From Drosophila miranda (lineage: Eukaryota > Arthropoda > Insecta > Diptera > Drosophilidae), in assembly GCF_003369915.1 (NCBI RefSeq), contig NC_046674.1, positions 9,858,001 to 9,922,000 of the forward strand: a DNA stretch of 64,000 bases, read 5' to 3'. Positions within the stretch are counted from its first letter, which is position 1. The number at the start of each line of letters is the position of its first letter. The position numbers and the translations under genes were made by a program. The notes beneath the pieces are model-generated. The model saw only the letters and a list, made by a program, of their open reading frames with translations, ran no database searches and was not told the DNA's origin. This document shows, piece after piece, positions 12,159 to 24,373 of the stretch.

Positions 12159-14567
12159 TTTGCCGAAAACACATCTTTATCAAAAACAATCACAACACAC
12201 AGTGTTTTACAACACTATTGTTATGAGCAATCACACACACACAGCCGCGAAAATAGGGCTGCAGGCACTACGAGCGTTTGGCGCCCAACTCTAAATTTGA
12301 ATAAAGCTAAATCGCTACATGAAAAATAAAACAAAAATTCACTTAAGCAAAAATTAACAACTAATAAACATTGCAGGCAAAATATAAAACTATTATGGAA
12401 AATGTGCCAATTGTTTGTTGGTTTTTGTTGTATCCCAATGTAAATTTAGGGAATTTTTTTTTTTTTTTTGTTAGCTAGGGGAACGACAAAAAAATGCATT
12501 AAGAATATTTAACATAATAAAAATTATTGTAAAAATATCAATAAAATTATTTAATTCAACTACATACATTTTAATCAATTAACTAGCTAATTAACTGAGA
12601 TACCATCATTAGAAAAATTAAATTGTATATTTTGTTGTTGAAAAAGTTGCGTTGCGCACTGCACTTCCCTGCATTTCTGTAGGTTCCCCCGTATATAAAA
12701 TATACTCGAGTATGTATGTGTGGTATGGTATGGTATGTATTCCCCGTGCACACAAGTTTTCTGAATTTTTGTCCTTTTATTTTTTTGTTTGTTTTTGTTG
12801 GATTTAGTTTGTTTTTGTTCTTTTTTTGTTGTTACTTAATTGTACATACAATAGTTCTGTTTTCCGCTTCGTTTGTTTTCTTTTATGCGTATGTAATTGT
12901 AAAACATAATAAGTATATATATATATATATATATACTATATATAATATATTCAGATATATGCCTACCAAAACTATGCGATGCGCTGTTTTTTCTCGGTTG
13001 ATTTTGCTTTTTTTGCCTGCTTTCTTATCTACATTTCTCATTAAGGACAACTTTTATTTATTGAATTTACACACAAAGAACTTTGAATTCGAGAAATGCT
13101 TTTGTTTTGTTTAATTTTGATGGAAATTTCATGAAATGTAATGTCAATTTATTTTTGATTTTCGTAACTCGTTTCCGCTTACATTTTCATTTGCGTGGGG
13201 ATTGTATTTTACAAGATTTGCTGGCTAATTGTATACAAATTCATCTATTTTTTTGTTTTTGTGTGTTGTGTGGTGTTCGTGTTCATGTTTAGGGAGGGAG
13301 GAAGGGCGGATTAAAGGAGGTAGGGCCAATACCGATAGATCTGCCTGCAGCTTGGTCCGATAGCAGATGGCAGGGCGAGATCTGGGCCGCACATTGGCCC
13401 CACCCCACCAGATCCTGCACACTTATGTATGTATGTATGGTAGATACTATCGAATCGTGTCTCTAAATGGATGAACGAGCGAGCGCTTCTAATAAAAACA
13501 TGTTTAGTTATCTTAATGCCTAGACATTCGCATCCTCGGTCTTCATCCTCATCATCATCTTGTTGAATTTGTTAATTACGCTCGGTTTACCTACTTTTAT
13601 AACTATTAGAAGATCCTTAGCCTAGGCTTTATGTACAGTTTGTTGGGGCTGGGTTGGGTTGGGTTGGTTGGGGGTTGTTGGTTTTATACATAATATGTTA
13701 TTTAGAATTACAGCTTGTGGTTTAAACAACTAGAACTAATTCAATATATGCTTTAAATGGTTTCCTCTGATGTGTGTGTGTGTGTTCCTTGCTGAACATC
13801 TCTTCTGATGGTTTTAGAAACCATCTGCAATCTGCAAACTGCAATTCTCTTCTCGGATTCGCTTGCCTGATCCATTTGACCACTTATCCTCTTTGCTTTC
13901 ATTCAGCTGCACATCATCTCATCTCACTTAAGGGCTAGGAATTACGCTTTTGTTTTCGTTTAACAAACTAAGCTAGTAATTAATTAAATATTAATAATTA
14001 TATTTATATCGTTTAGATAAGGCCGTCAATGCAATTAATGCAAACATTATGTTATGTTACAATTACAATTCAAACGCCCCTCCTCTGCTGACTGCGCGTT
14101 CTATAGAGTTCTATTCTACTCTGTTCTCTTTCTTTCCTTTTGTTTCTTCTTTCTTCATATTTCTTCGTTTATGTTTAGCTTTTGTTTCTGCGTTTTTGGA
14201 TTGGTTTGGTTTAAGTTTTACAGACAATTTATTGTGGGGAATAAACGAGCTTTAAACTAGACTTAAAATCAAGAGCGAATAGAAATTAGATTTAGATTTT
14301 AAGGTTCTAAAAGTACACTTTAAATAGGGTGGGGGCCAGGGGCTCCTAACTAAAAAAAAAAAAAACAAGAAACGGAGACGACGAATCAAATCGGTTAAGT
14401 CAGAGGCTACATTATATTGCGATTGGAGGCAATCTGAAGCTGGAAACATTACCAGAGGCCAAGGGGCCCGGGCCCGGGCCTGGGCAGGGCAGGCGGTGAC
14501 GTGCAATATAACTGGAACTGGAACGGGAACAGGAGTAGAAGACAATGTGAATGACGAACAGCAGCGA
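12159..14567. other. Intergenic DNA and likely Taf4 3' UTR
   Basis: Very AT-rich. It contains the short strumpellin promoter region (12159 to about 12300), an 18-nt poly-T (about 12455), a (TA)n run (about 12915-12940), T-rich stretches (12775-12840) and a GGTTG-type run (13645-13680). Minus-strand AATAAA signals at about 14226 and 13051 are candidate Taf4 3' ends. The plus-strand ORFs here are low-complexity Phe-rich chance frames. No gene seen. Confidence 0.6.
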
Positions 14568-17246
14568 TCACTTGAGGTATGTTTTGAACAGCGTGGAACT
14601 GCGACAAAACTCGCGCTCCTGCTCCATATAGAACAGCATGTCGCGCAGATTGACGCGTTTGATGCGCGGCCGTAACGTGGTTGGTGCCGAGCCCGAGCTG
14701 CTCAACAGTCCGCCGCCGCTGGAACCCTAAAGACGAAAGAATTTGGTTAGGCATTGCATCACTTGCAGAAGGTCTAAGTCGTTCGAGATCATACCACTCC
14801 CGCACTGGCCGCATCGCTATCCAGTTTGAGTTTCTTGCGGGGTCCAATGGCCTGGAGAGCCGTCAGATTAGCGTCGCGCTGCCGCAGCTCCTCCATCTCT
14901 GCGCGTTGCATTTCCTTGGCCTAAATAATAAAATGAAATGGAACTATAGCGAATCTGAGAGCCTGGAAGAAACTGGGTCAAAGATCCTACCCTCGCCTTC
15001 ATCTTAGCTTGCTCGGGATCCTCCACACGAGACCTGGACTTCGCCGCCCGGAGCAGCATTTCGCGTTCGAGCTCCTCGTGCCGCTTCTGCTCGGTCTTGT
15101 CGAGCTCCTCCAGAAACTTGATCTGGCCGCGCACATCCTTGGCGGGCTCGTAGCGGGGGTCCAACTGCAAGGAGCCGAACAAGGATCATTATTAGATTAG
15201 AGGATCTACAGAATTAGCAGCTGCACCATTTCCACACACCTTGATGACATCAATGCGGTGCTCCGCTATCACAGCCAACTTCTCCACAATGTTCTTCAGT
15301 CGCTCCTGGCAGGCATGCGATATGAGGACGGCCACATCCTGCGATGGTTCGTCCAGACCCGCCTCCGTGGTGATGGCCCGTATCCTCGCCTGCAGAGAGG
15401 GCATGTTGAGGAACACCTCGTCCTTGCAGGAGCGTATCTGGGTGCCGATGTTCTCCGTGCAGCCGAGTATCCGCTGCGACTCTTCGGCCAGGTTGACACC
15501 GCCCATGGCGGCCACGTCGTTGATATCATCGTCCCCATACATCGAAGAGGACATCGAGCTCTGTTGGAAAAACGAATTGGCCGCCGCTGCCGCTCCGCTC
15601 GCACTGTTCGCCTTCGACTCGTCCTTGGCATCGAGGGCATCCCTCCTCTTTTTACTTGCCGCCGCCTTGCTGATCGCCGGCGATGCCTTTACCAGCGTCT
15701 TGCCCGAGATGGGCGTCAGTGAGGCGTTCATTCGCTCCAGGTGCGACCCGGCCTTAATCTCCACCAGCTTCGGCTCAAAGTGGTTATTGTTGTTGTGGTG
15801 CAGCGAATTCTGCATTTGTTCACGGGCTCTCAGCGCCTCCGGCGGCAGATGGACCGTGGGCAGCGATGGCACCGGCAGCGACGTGACCGATGCCGAATTG
15901 AGCGTCGACAGCACCGACAGCGTGGGCGTGGGCGGCGGCCCACTACTGTTCGATATGGCTGCCAGCATCGGCGGGTGAAGGCTGGGCGTTATCGCCTTGA
16001 TCTGCGTCTGGCCCACCTTGACGGCAGTGAGTTTGTTCGTGGGCGTGGTGTTTTGCGGTCGGGCCGTGGCCCGGATCTGCACAGTTCCCGTGCGCTGCAA
16101 TTGAGCATGCTGCGGTCCACGGATTTGCACAATGTTCTATAAGAAACGTAACCATGAACATTAAGTGATCAATCGAAGGGAAATCAAAGCGGAATCAAAA
16201 GGAAGGGAGTTTGTTTAGCTTACCGCCTGTCCAGGCACTTGCAACGAGGGTATCTGGGTGCGAATGGCGCCCGTGCTGACGAGTCGCGGCGCTGTTGGTA
16301 GCCGTATGTTGGGCTGCTTCGATATCGTCGTGTGGCCGATGGTGGGTCGCGGCGTGCCCATCGCATTTGGTGTTATCATGCGCACCTGCGTCTGTCCAAT
16401 GGTCGTTGTCTGGCTGGGGCCAATCGGACGGATTTGCGCTTGGATTTTCTACAAAAAATACAGCAAATATTTCAATACAAAAGTGAAGTAATGGAAGATC
16501 AGTGTCGGGACTTACGGGCAGCTGTTGCGAGAGTCCTGCCAGACCGATGACATGTTGCGGCGGCGGTTTGATTCCCTCGATGACCAGCTCCTTGGAGTAG
16601 AGGGCCTGACGCAGCAGTGGCAGGCTCTTCTTGAGAAACCCAATGAGGCAGGGCTGTGGACTGGCGTTGAGCAAACGCTCCAGGCGATCACAAAACTCCT
16701 CGGGCTCCACATTCGCATTAACCAGCTCCTGGATGAGGGTGCGCACATTCTTCTCCACTGGCTTCGGTTCCCGTGTCGATAATTCAATTAAATTGGCTAG
16801 AAACTTGCGACACTTTTCTTTGGTATTTCCCTGCTGAGCCGTCGTCGTTGTCGTTGTGCTCGTCGTAGCCTGCGCGCCTCCCGAGGAGCTCACATTGTTC
16901 ACCTGCTGTTGCTGTTGTTGCTGGTGCTGTGCTGGTATCGTTTGGATTTGCGTGATCTGCGGCAGGTGGGGCGCCTGCGAGTTCAGCTGCGTCAGGTGCG
17001 GTGGCTGCGATGAGGTCGTGTAGCCATGGGCATTACTGCTGGCCACCGAATTGACAATGATGTTGTTGGAGGCGGTGGTGTTGGTCATCGACTGTAGGGA
17101 GATCAAGAGAGGAACCAATGGATTAGCCAGGGATTTCATCGGATCGGATCGGATCGGATCGGTATATTTGATATTCGATAAGACGCAGCGCAAATATAAG
17201 TGCAAAATTAGGAGAGAAAAAGCGTACGATTAACCACAAAAGAAAG

Positions 17247-17277
<31 letters not shown>

Positions 17278-18097
17278 TATGGATGGTACAAGATTAATGA
17301 TGATTATGGTATTTCTTGTGGGTGGATGGGCAGCAGCAGGTTCCTGGACTCCAAATGTATGTGCAGGGGGGGGAGGGCAATGGGGGTGGTTATGGCATAG
17401 GTGGGGGGCGACATGAGATGAGCTTAAGCAGTTTTATCTTCCTTCCACAGCAGTCCAGCACATCACATCACATCACATCTTTAAGATGAGTCCTACTACT
17501 CCTCAGCCTATGAATGGATGTATAGAAATAGTGTCTGTCTTTTCTAATGACAGAGTCCTGAAACAGCAACAGGCCATAGCCTTAGCCTAAGCCAAAGCCA
17601 TAGCTTAAGCAGGCAGCGCATAGACTAAATCCAAAATAAAGAGAGTATTTCAAATACACAGACAACAGATACAGATATATATACGGATACGGATATACAC
17701 AACGATATGCAGCATGCATGCAAAACGTAGGCTAAGTAAAATACATCGATATATCATACGAATCACGAATTGAGTAATCATGAATTGATTTGATTTGTCG
17801 AATAAGTCGAACTAAAACTGAACTGAAGCGTAAATAAGATCATAAGATTCAAATAACAGCATAACAGACAAAAAGGAGAACAGAGAGTAGAAGAGCAAAA
17901 TATATATGTATTCTATATATGGCATATATCCTGGAGGAGAGATGGTTCTTCTTTTTACGTTTTGCTTGATCTTTATAGTGACGGGCACATTGGCTGCAGC
18001 TGCTGCCGCTGCGGCAGCCGTGGCGGCGGCATGTTGCTGCTGCTGCTGCTGCTGCTGTTTCTGTTGCTGCTGAGCCTTCAGTTGCTGTTGGAGCTTC

Positions 18098-18129
<32 letters not shown>

Positions 18130-18331
18130 GTTACTAGCGGGTTTGCTGTTGTTGTTGTTGTTGGTAGTAGTGGTGGTGGTGTTGGTGGTGGTGGTGGTGG
18201 AGGCATTAATTATATGGTTATTGTTGCTATTGCTAGATGGGATTGTGGATGATGTACGGACAATCGTTTTGCGCAGTGCTATGCTAACGCTGGCAGTAGT
18301 GCTGGATGCTTGTTGCGACTGAAGTTGCTGT

Positions 18332-18364
<33 letters not shown>

Positions 18365-20104
18365 AGCTGCTGTTGTTGCTGCTGTTGGGATGGTTGTTGC
18401 CCATGATATCTACTTACAGCTGCAGCCGGCACAGTTTGTAGTCGTATCTGTGTGGTTGTGGGATGGTTTGTGGTGCTTGTTGTGTGGTGGCTGTTGGTGT
18501 TATTGCTGGCATTGGTCATGGTCTGTGTCACCGTTGGCGGGCCCGTCGTCGTGGCCGTGCCCACGCGCAACAGTTGGTATCCATTATCCGTTTTTAACAA
18601 CAACGCCGGGGTCTGTCCTGTATTAAGTGTGTTTAAAGTTATCTAAAAGATAGAATAGAGAACAGAGAGAGATATTCGATTCGGATTCGGTTTTCATCGG
18701 TTGGACAAATGGTGTGTGTCGCGTGTCGGGTGTCGGGTGTGGTGTGTGGATGTGGGGGGGCCCCAGTATGTAGTTTGGTGTGGATCATGTGAACATTTTG
18801 TTGGTTTTTGGGATTGGATTTGTGGGATGTGTGGATTAGTAGAGAAGAACCCACCACAACAACATTACACCACTCAAATGGCATGGCATGGCATTGGAAC
18901 ACTCACCGATGGACTCTGCGGTCGCACACCAGCCATGTGCGAGTTGATTACCACACGACTCAGCGGATTGGCGGACACGTTCTTTTGCTGCTGCTGCTGC
19001 GCCGGTGACTGGTGCCGCATGCCCACCACAACTCCTGCCGGCAGCATGGAGTTGAGCAGCGGCTGGCCCTGTGGACACAATTTGATTAGTATTTCTCAGA
19101 GAATTTCCACGAGGATCGTGGATCGAAAGTTCAAGTTCTACGACAGTGGGGCTGAAGCGTTTAGAGTAGGGAGGATTCAAAGATTGCCTACAGCATGCAA
19201 CCAGTTCACGGCTTATATGATGGCTTCGTCCGTTCACGGGATCGCAGGATCACAGATCACAGATCAGGGATCACAAAGGGAAAATGTAATTTTGATGTGC
19301 AGATCAATTTGTTAGGGATTTTCGGGGCGTGTTTTTTCGTTGTTTGTCTACGAGCTGTTGTTCTACATAAAGCGAGCGTTCAAAGCAATAGGTCTACAAA
19401 ATACAATCATGAGTTCTTACTATAAAAAAAATTAGCATAGAATTGGTTGGTTGGTTGGTTGGTTGGGAGTGTTTGGATATGGGCAGAAAGGGGGATTTAT
19501 GATGGAATTGGAGGATGAAAGCCGTCTATAAAAGCATAAATGAATGTTTTAAAATTATATGTGTACGCCTCAATGTGTGTGTTTCGACTGACTACATTCC
19601 GATTGGATTGGATTGTACTTGGATTTAGGTGAAAATGGGAATATGGGGAATATGGGAATATATAGAGATAAACCGGATCGGACGACTCATTCGCCTAACG
19701 CCTGTTTTCTGTTTCTGTTTGTTTGTTTAGCTTGATGTGGATACCTGATTGATGGTCTTGGTCATTGTTACGATTCCTGCTGGTGCACTTGATACTAGAC
19801 CCGCCGGCAGGGTGACAGCATGGTGATTGGATTTAATAACTAGGGTTTGTGTTTGGGTGGCACCTACGGATTGCGTCTGCTGCTGCTGGTGGGGCGACTG
19901 TTGGTGGTGCACCTGCGTCAGGCCCGGATGGTGGCCCCCGATTCCGGCCGTTATGGTCTTGATGGTTGTCGTGTTTGGAAGCTGGGCAGTCGAGATGATC
20001 GTCGGACCGCCACCGCTGCCCGGATTGCCGGTTATGTTGATGGTTCCATTTGGCAATTGGTTGGTGAATGTGATGCGATTGCCGGCTGTTGTTTGGCTGT
20101 TCAT
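14568..20104 (-). CDS. Taf4: TFIID subunit TAF4
   Basis: Subunit of TFIID (TAF110), which contacts activators such as Sp1 through Gln-rich regions and pairs with TAF12 through its C-terminal histone fold. Exons in transcript order: 20104-19745, 19068-18907, 18642-18418, 17091-16516, 16448-16224, 16136-15240, 15164-14991, 14920-14795, 14726-14568; 2904 nt encode 967 aa, all boundaries in phase. The N-terminal half is rich in Gln, Thr and Asn. The TAFH (NHR1) domain is about residues 339-435 (KEKCRKFLANLIEL and EEFCDRLERLL). The conserved C-terminal TAF4 domain is about 713-967 (DDDINDVAAMGGVNLAEES, then RPRIKRVNLRDMLFYMEQE, ending LFKTYLK). Start MNSQTTAGNRITFTNQ matches the known fly N terminus; an upstream in-frame ATG exists, but the residues before 20104 are not conserved as I recall. 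An alternative exon 3 is listed separately. Confidence 0.96.
17138..17163. repeat. (GGATC)n short tandem repeat
   Basis: Five tandem copies of a 5-bp GGATC-type unit in the Taf4 intron just upstream (in transcript sense) of exon 4. Confidence 0.8.
17959..18417 (-). CDS. Taf4: Probable alternative Gln-rich extension of Taf4 exon 3
   Basis: Taf4 exon 3 ends at a good donor (GTAAGTA) at 18417, but the reading frame stays open for another 153 codons through polyGln, polyAsn/Thr and polyAla tracts. It ends with VPVTIKIKQN at AAC followed by GTAAAAAG, a weak but usable donor at 17958 in the same phase 0. Use of that donor would insert 153 residues between PVPAAA-type sequence and SMTNTT. Two properties support it: the frame is free of stops over 459 nt, and the non-repetitive residues at its end are followed at once by a phase-matched donor. 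Without transcripts it remains inferred. Confidence 0.5.
18005..18390. repeat. CAG/CTG trinucleotide tracts
   Basis: Two dense blocks of CTG/TTG on the plus strand (18028-18130 and 18325-18390) encode long Gln runs on the minus strand in the Taf4 optional segment. A GTT/GGT block (18145-18205) between them encodes Asn and Thr runs. Copy number is likely polymorphic. Confidence 0.85.
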
Positions 20105-20987
20105 CGTGGAGGCGGAAGTGAAGGTGAAGGAGCGGAGTGGATTGTGTGTCTGTGTTGAAGGCGTGAAGTGGAGTGGCGGAGGCGTTTGAAGACCCTTTGT
20201 CGAGTGTCCTTCTAGCAAAAATTATGCTTCAGAGGACGTACTGTTGCCGCCAGATTTCTCGATCAACTGCTTTCGGACATCGTGTGGTTGTGGCTGCAGC
20301 AAAGGTCTATCACTCGGAACGAAGTTTCTGATACAGACTGTTGCATGCTGCGTGTCCCAAAAGCGAACTGCAATGCAATATTAAATGCTCTTTAGTATTT
20401 ATAGAAGGGTATACCCAGTGATCGGATAATTTTGTGATAATTTACGCGTCTGCCGCTGCCGTTTACAGCTTGCTACCTGTGCCACCGTTACCTGGCGGTC
20501 ATAAAACAAGCAGATGTCAAGATCCGACCAGCGCCAGTACCAGCACAGCACACAGCACCTGGTGGCCAGACTCGAAAGAATATAGTAGATCACGCCGGAC
20601 ACTGGAGAAGCGGATGCACACACACACAGACGCAAGAAATGCGCGCACACATATAGTAATTGCATTCAATTCACCTTGAATTTGGGCCAAAAGCCTTAAG
20701 AGCGGCCGCGGGTGCTCCGCTGACAAGAGCTTATTCACGCGGCTGCTGCTGCGCTGGCGAGCTCTCCTTCTCTTGCGGTCGCGTGTGTTATCTGACTCTT
20801 CTACCCCGGTGGGTCGTTGCCTGGAAAATTTATCAACAATTTTTCACACACCACACGCACTCGGTCGGCCTCTGACGTCGGGCACGGAAGAATGTCGCTT
20901 TATTTTGGTTATTTTGATGTACAAAAAATTTGGCAGCGACAGTAGTTCGACAACGCCGCCATTTTCACGAATGCGCGTGCAAAATAA

Positions 20988-21149
20988 TCGTCTGGAGCGG
21001 CGTTGCCAGAAGCTGGCGGAAAATTGTTCAGTGTTGAACAAGAACACGTTGTTTCGATGGTTTTCTTAGTCCGGCAACGCTCAAGTAACAATGATTTATC
21101 GTCTGGCGCGGCGTTGCCACAATGATTTTCTCAGTCCGGCAACGCTCAA
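20988..21149. repeat. Imperfect tandem duplication with an internal inverted repeat
   Basis: Copy 1 (20988-21084) and copy 2 (21099-21149) begin TCGTCTGGNGCGGCGTTGCC and end CAGTCCGGCAACGCTCAA or the same with one change. Copy 1 has about 46 extra bases in its middle. In copy 2, GCGTTGCC (21111-21118) and GGCAACGC (21138-21145) form a perfect 8-bp inverted repeat around a 19-nt loop. Confidence 0.8.
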
Positions 21150-23238
21150 TATATAATTTATATCTTTTTATTATTATTTTTGATAGTTGCTCAACCGTTT
21201 AGCATCAGATTATGATAAACGAATGGTATGTTATGGCAAGGTATACATGATGCACTGAATCAGGGATATTACTTCAGCCCCAGTACGCCCAAAGTTGCAA
21301 AGTCAGCAAAGACAAACATATGGGGGGCTATAATGTAAACACCGCCACCGCTGTTGTCTCAACGAAGTACACTACGGCCATTAGATTTTTTTCATGTATG
21401 AATGGGTTTTTATCTTCACTATATATTAAATGAGAAACCGCGAATGGACCATCGCATCACCGCAAGCCGTAGTATTAGTAATCTGGCTTAGGTGGGCAGC
21501 GGGGAGCTGGTGTCTTATGTTTGTGTGTGTGTGTGTGTGTGTGTATCGTTTTGTACAGCCTGCAGTCGTTTAACATAATTTGTCGCTTGTTTAGGATAGG
21601 CACTTACTTCAATTCATTTTTCATATGAACTCTGTGCACGGCTCTAGCACTTTTCTGGCGCTTAGCCCTTAGGCCGAAAACCGAACGACGCGCGCGAGCG
21701 AGCTTCTTGGATCGTGCAAATACTCTTTGGTTTCCACTTGTTTTCCCCAAATCACAGTTAGTTGCTGCGGCAAGACTACGTCCACTTTTGCACAAAAAAA
21801 AAAACTAGCCCCAGCCCCTGCCCCAGCACGTGAGACGCGTGATTTCGGAATATAAATGCACTGCTCTGAAGGGTTTTCACTTTGGGGATTATCTTAGGGC
21901 CTTCGTTGTGGGTGGTGGTTGGTTTTTAGATGAATTCTCGTAGTTAGTTTTGTGTTTTTTTTTTGTGTTGAATGTTTACATTTTCTCAATATTTTACATG
22001 GCATCTACGCGGTAGCTACACGCACTTTCTACATAATGGGAGAACAAAGCGGGTATGGATAACAGGCAAGACAGCCATGAAAAAGCAACACATGCAAGGT
22101 AAAATCCGCCCCTCTTACCATGATTACCCGATTAGCCGATATACCGATTTTGTCTTCAAGGCATATTGCGCCGAGGTGAGGTTCCTCCGAACCTTGCAAT
22201 TTGCCATGGGGTATTTGCCTCTTGTCCATACCTCTTTCTATAGACCATTTAAAATTACGCTCTTCCGACTCTTTTTTCCGTTGCATGTTTGAGCAAGAGA
22301 GCAGAAGAGAGCAGCAGCGTAACCCTCAGAAATATACCGAAATATACCATTAAAAAAAAAAACCGATTAAAAAACTACTTGATTACGAACCGCTCTAGCC
22401 CTAGTATATAATATATCGTAAATGGTCACTCTGGTGCTCACGTTCCGTTCAGGGAAATTTAATTTCAGTTTTTAGGGTATATTTAAGAAACTTAAGTATG
22501 AAAACTTTTCCATACGACACGTTTTTGAATGTTCACTATCAACTTACATCCTTACATGGATCATTTATCCAATGAATTGCATTTAAATCCTTATCACTCA
22601 TTCTCGTTCAAAAATTGCTGCTGGGCGCGCAGCCTTCGGCTTTTTTTGCTCTCTTTTTTTTGGGAATTGCTCTCTATTTTGTGGTGGGAAATTTTCTCAA
22701 ATTGAGGGAATTTCTCAAGGATACATTTTCCTTTTCAGATCAACAATGTCCCTTACATTCCACACACGTTTTATGTTGCTGGCAACATTCAATTTGCATG
22801 GGCCAGACTCATGTGCCGTGAAATCGAGCAGCATTGTTCCCCAACATGGCGCGGATTGAGCAACATTTTGCATACCCTCGGGAAATGGATGTTATAGAAT
22901 TGAGAGAATGTTTGTCATCTAATGGCCAAAACTAGTCAGGCCCTGTTATAAAAGTATTTCAACGATATTTTGAAGGGATCGAGATATATCTACAAGACCC
23001 TCATCATATGCATTAATGTCCAAAACAAAACAATCTGAGATCATTTCTATATTAATTACGTTTTAAAACAGCTTGGAAAAACAGTTTCTTCATATATATC
23101 AACAAAATAGGGTATACCTGCGCCCAAACTCCGGTTGACGTGTCATTTCATACTCACTTACGGCGCATTCCATACTCACTTACGTTGCCACTGTTTTTTG
23201 TTGACCTTTTTTGTTTAAAGCTTGTTTTCTACACTACA

Positions 23239-23585
23239 AAATAAAAGAGAGTACTTAAAAGTAGTCAATCAGGTAGGAAATTTATTCATTATTGGCCTAA
23301 AATTAGATGGGCAGAGCTAATGGTTTTAGTTAGGCAGAATTATTCAGCGGAATAAAGAAATTGAGCAATTGGATCAATTTTTGTCTTACGTTTTTTTACG
23401 TTTCATTAGTTCGACCTTTTTCGCTAAAACCATTTTTTTAAGCAAAATCCAATAAAAGCAAGTATTAAACATTAGTCAGTTAAGTAGAAAATTGATTCAT
23501 TAATTGGGTAAAATTATGTGGGCATGGCTAAATATTATATATAGCTGGTAATATTCGACGGAATAAAGAAATTGAGCAATTAGAA
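23239..23585. repeat. Diverged direct repeat, about 135-bp unit, two copies
   Basis: Copy 1 at about 23239-23374 and copy 2 at about 23447-23585 share the order of blocks: an AATAAAAG start, GTCAAT/GTCAGT, GTAGGAAA/GTAGAAAA, TTCATTA, AAAATTA, GGGCA, GCTAA, then the near-identical CGGAATAAAGAAATTGAGCAATT. Intervening bases differ widely, so the duplication is old. No coding frame. Could be fragments of one unrecognised repeat family. Confidence 0.75.
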
Positions 23586-23838
23586 CGATACTCGTTTGTT
23601 TATGCTACTGTTGTATGAGCAAAAGTGCCATGTGCGTCTGCCTACAGTGGCTTCGAATAACAGTAAATCCTGATGTCAGGGCACTCCCAAAAACAACCGC
23701 TGTTCCTCGGCTATTCCGTGCTTTCCACCTTCTTCGCATTTACAGTTAAAGTCGAGCCACGGAATCTGTTGCGATGCGAGGAAACCTCTCTCCTCTGACC
23801 GTTAAGTACGTCAGCGTTAGAGAACCCAAGGCCACCCG

Positions 23839-24140
23839 TCATGATAGCAAAATCTTTCGCCCGAAGATCCTGGCCTTTTTCTCGAACATTGCCGACTTGA
23901 TGACCGTGTTGATCTTGTAGAAGGCGTTAATGGAATGCTTAATATACGTATCATACATCTCGTTGAAGAAGCTCTTGATGCCCTCGTCGTTCTTGTTGTC
24001 GTGCACAATGATGAAGCGTATCTGGCTGGCGGTGATGAAGGCGGAGACGAACCATTGATTGAAGCGGTCGATGGACTTCAGCTGCATATTTGCCGTTTTC
24101 CATTTGTGCTCGTCCACCAGGTCCAAGGCATCTACACACT
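23839..24140 (-). pseudogene. Trs20: 5'-truncated copy of TRAPP subunit Trs20/TRAPPC2 (sedlin)
   Basis: On the minus strand an open frame reads ALDLVDEHKWKTANMQLKSI, continues through RFNQWFVSAFITASQIRFII and ends IFGRKILLS with stop TGA at 23839-23841. It matches the C-terminal two thirds of the 140-residue longin-fold protein TRAPPC2, which works in ER-Golgi tethering. The conserved N-terminal strands (typically containing YFVIVG) are absent, and I could not find them in the next 900 bp. In the frame of the copy, a stop lies just upstream and no ATG comes before the one inside KTANMQLK. The last 30 residues differ from the usual family pattern at several conserved sites (for example Pro losses in INTVIKSAMF). 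I infer a partial duplicate or decayed gene; no poly(A) tail is seen after the stop, so a retrocopy origin is not shown. Confidence 0.65.
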
Positions 24141-24148
24141 GTTTGGAT

Positions 24149-24162
24149 AGCGCTTCAACTTA
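24149..24162. repeat. Left target-site duplication
   Basis: AGCGCTTCAACTTA, identical to 24374-24387. Confidence 0.85.
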
Positions 24163-24373
24163 GGTTAGGTTAGGTTAGGTTAAGGCGGTAGCCGGGAGTG
24201 GGGGGATAAGAGCCTCCCGCCCCCAAGCTCACTTGGACCTATAAAAGGTCCGTTGTGTTGCCGCATGGGCAAGTGCCCTTTCGCGTTGCCCGAACCGTGA
24301 GAGCATACTACTGCAGGTTAAGGGCAGTCCCATCCGGTGGCTTGGATGTATTTGGACAAGGTCCCTGGTTTGA
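24163..24373. mobile_element. SINE-like insertion flanked by a 14-bp target-site duplication
   Basis: The 211-bp segment begins with four GGTTA/TTAGG-type units and contains CTCACTTGGACC and AAAGGTCCGTTGTG, forming a hairpin-like GGACCTATAAAAGGTCC. It has no ORF. It is bounded by identical copies of AGCGCTTCAACTTA at 24149-24162 and 24374-24387. A perfect 14-bp duplication of variable-target type, no terminal inverted repeats, and a simple-repeat end fit LINE-mobilised retroposition, with the (CCTAA)n end as the 3' tail on the minus strand. As I recall, dispersed repeats starting with GGTTAGG and carrying CTCACTTAGAC-like sequence are common in flies, which would make this a member of such a family. 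No pol III promoter boxes are claimed. Confidence 0.7.

Larger units (their letters stand above)
20105..23838. other. Taf4 5' region and repeat-containing intergenic DNA
   Basis: 20105-20211 is the Taf4 5' UTR; an acceptor-like TTTTTGCTAG at 20212-20221 on the minus strand hints at a 5' UTR intron. Farther up are a CA-rich stretch (20615-20655), a duplicated hairpin unit (20988-21149), a (GT)n run (about 21514-21544) and a TGGTCACTCTG motif at about 22425, close to the M1BP promoter consensus. The region also holds a diverged direct repeat (23239-23585) and a short repeated TTCATACTCACTTACG-like sequence (23145-23185). No protein-coding gene recognised. Confidence 0.55.

Noticed and set aside
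17812..17958. Further extension of the Taf4 Gln-rich frame beyond the second donor
   Set aside because: After the donor at 17958 the frame reads RRTISPPGYMPYIEY and then AT-rich hydrophobic sequence to a stop, as expected of intron; an alternative truncated protein is possible but unsupported.
24163..24182. Interstitial telomeric (TTAGG)n repeat
   Set aside because: Drosophila does not use TTAGG telomeres, only about four units are present, and they form one end of an element bounded by a target-site duplication.
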